From NCBI RefSeq assembly GCF_001050155.1, contig NZ_LFVY01000021.1, positions 24,985 through 88,984 on the forward strand: a stretch of 64,000 nt of DNA, written 5' to 3'. The translations under genes and the position numbers were made by a program. The stretch is from Nitratireductor soli (GTDB lineage: Bacteria > Pseudomonadota > Alphaproteobacteria > Rhizobiales > Rhizobiaceae). Positions 62,931 through 64,000 of this stretch are shown here, piece after piece (positions within the stretch are counted from its first letter, which is position 1; each line of letters begins with the position of its first letter). Under the pieces are notes generated by a model that saw only the letters and a program-made list of their open reading frames with translations, was not told where the DNA came from and ran no database searches.

Positions 62931-63875
62931 ATGCCAATTACCCACCGTCAGCTCGAAGCGTTTCGTATGTTCATGGAAACAGGCAGCGTTACCGCCGCAG
63001 CCGAACGGATGCGCGTGACACAGCCGGCGGTCAGTAAAATCCTTGCCGGCCTCGAGATGGATTTAAAGCTACAGCTTTTCATTCGAGAGAAGAAACGCCT
63101 GGTGCCGACCGACGAGGCCGAGCTTCTTCATCAGGAAGTTCTGCGCATCATGTCGTCGCTGGTGGAGGTCGAGAATTTTGCCGACGACCTACGCAACCTG
63201 CGCGCCGGTGAGTTGCGCATCGCAACCGCCGCCTCGGTTGGCCAGACGCTGATCGCCGATACGATCGCGCATTTCTCCGCGCAGCACCCCAAGACGAGGA
63301 TGCTTTTCTACATCACCAGCGGCGTCGGTCATTCTGTGATGACCCAACAGGTGGATATCGGCTTTTCATTCCTGCGGTTCCAGCACCCCCTCCTGAATAC
63401 GCAGCCACTCTTCTATTCCCGTGCCGTGTGCGTCGTGCCCGCCAGTCACCGTCTTGCAGAGAAGAATGTCGTGAGCCCGGAGGACCTGAGGGACGAGCAG
63501 TTCATCTCGTTCATGCGCGACAGCCGGATGCGTCATATCATCGACGCCCTGTTCGAAAGCAGGGGCGTGGCGCGCCAGACCCAGTACGATGTCTATTCCT
63601 CCGGCGAGGCTTGTGCGCTTGTAGAGCGTGGTGTCGGCGTAAGCATCGTCGAACCTCTTGGCGTTGCCTACCGGCAACAACCCGGCCTCGCCGTTTGCCG
63701 CTTCGAGCCGCCTATCCATTTTACCTTCAACGTGCTGCTACCTCGTTTCAAGAAAGCATCGCGCCTTACAAATCATTTTGTGGCTGATCTGAAGGCGCGC
63801 ATCGTGCAGTTCGGCAATGTGGATGATCCAAAGGGACTGCGTGAGATCGAACTCGCGGATGAGACGGAAAAGTAG
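62931..63875 (+). CDS. LysR family regulator
   Basis: This 314-residue protein has an N-terminal LysR helix-turn-helix (QLEAFRMFMETGSVTAAAERMRVTQPAVSKILAGLE, residues 7-42) and a complete effector-binding domain (GELRIATAASVGQTLIADTIAHF ... GVGVSIVEPLGV). ATG 62931 has CGGGAGACG 5 bp upstream. It probably activates the divergent PotABCD-amidase-ligase operon in response to an imported compound. Unlike the LysR remnant at 33271, this gene is intact. Confidence 0.93.
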   Translation: MPITHRQLEAFRMFMETGSVTAAAERMRVTQPAVSKILAGLEMDLKLQLFIREKKRLVPTDEAELLHQEVLRIMSSLVEVENFADDLRNLRAGELRIATAASVGQTLIADTIAHFSAQHPKTRMLFYITSGVGHSVMTQQVDIGFSFLRFQHPLLNTQPLFYSRAVCVVPASHRLAEKNVVSPEDLRDEQFISFMRDSRMRHIIDALFESRGVARQTQYDVYSSGEACALVERGVGVSIVEPLGVAYRQQPGLAVCRFEPPIHFTFNVLLPRFKKASRLTNHFVADLKARIVQFGNVDDPKGLREIELADETEK

Positions 63876-63910
63876 CGCTACTGCTCGCAGGGACGGGTTT
63901 GGGGCCGGGA

Positions 63911-63975
63911 TGGACTGCACCTAGCCTGACAGACAGGCCCCGCCTATCCTTGGACTGCACCTAGCCTGACAGACA
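63911..63975 (+). repeat. Two direct copies of a 25-bp sequence near the window end
   Basis: The 25-bp unit starting TGGACTGCACC and ending CTGACAGACA occurs at 63911-63935 and 63951-63975, identical, with a 15-bp GC-rich spacer (period 40). Bases 63876-64000 show no gene. It could be a terminal repeat of a mobile element or a short iteron-like array continuing to the right. Confidence 0.7.
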
Positions 63976-64000
63976 TCTTCCGCTCCTATGTGAAATCCTA

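Noticed and set aside
63911..63975. Possible CRISPR array
   Set aside because: Only two repeats with a 15-bp spacer, shorter than CRISPR spacers, and no cas genes in the window.

Overview
The window looks like accessory DNA from an alphaproteobacterium, most likely of the Hyphomicrobiales (Brucella/Ochrobactrum, Phyllobacteriaceae or a relative). The grounds are the high GC content, the dense complement of ABC and TRAP transporters, a 106-bp repeat at 52830-52935 that resembles (from memory) the Bru-RS palindromic repeats of Brucellaceae, and a decayed phage lysis cassette of a type seen in Rhizobiales prophages. No rRNA, tRNA, CRISPR array or intact insertion sequence was recognised.

Region 1 (1-25.4 kb) is a defence island. 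A gene cut off by the left edge is followed, with overlapping starts and stops, by a 2038-residue DEAH helicase with a DUF1998-type C-terminus (DruE-like), a cytosine-C5 methyltransferase and a Vsr endonuclease. This resembles a type II/III Druantia system. A convergent ExK-type nuclease and a divergent 1098-residue SF2 helicase follow. Next come a self-inhibited Fic protein, a TetR/membrane-protein pair with its operator, and a group of nuclease-like and unrecognised genes (PD-(D/E)XK, HNH and proteins of 424 and 452 residues). The region ends with an AbiEi/AbiEii toxin-antitoxin pair.

Region 2 (26-33 kb) is a sulfate island: an Rrf2 regulator, sulfate-binding protein, CysT, CysW, CysA and an SLC13/TrkA-C permease. 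Region 3 (33.1-36.1 kb) is scar DNA: a LysR gene missing its DNA-binding end, then remnants of a phage lysis cassette (spanins, a coiled-coil membrane protein, a GH104-type lysozyme), three of them frameshifted. Region 4 (36.1-41.7 kb) is an AfuABC/FbpABC-type transporter with a histidine phosphatase and an RpiR regulator, a combination that suggests uptake of a phosphorylated compound.

Region 5 (42.2-52.4 kb) is a catabolic unit: VOC dioxygenase, TetR regulator, TRAP transporter, maleate isomerase-like racemase, hotdog thioesterase, FAD monooxygenase, aryl-AMP/CoA ligase and alpha/beta hydrolase. It resembles a salicylate-type route through CoA thioesters. The same short operator occurs at both outward promoters of this unit. 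Region 6 (52.9-63.9 kb) has an acetolactate-synthase-like ThDP enzyme, then a PotABCD-type transporter operon interleaved with amidohydrolase, amidase and acyl-CoA ligase genes, with a divergent LysR regulator.

A ~97-bp repeat occurs four times in the same orientation (18.4, 25.6, 33.1 and 52.5 kb), each time at the border between functional modules and once beside the truncated LysR gene. This suggests the window was assembled stepwise from cassettes.
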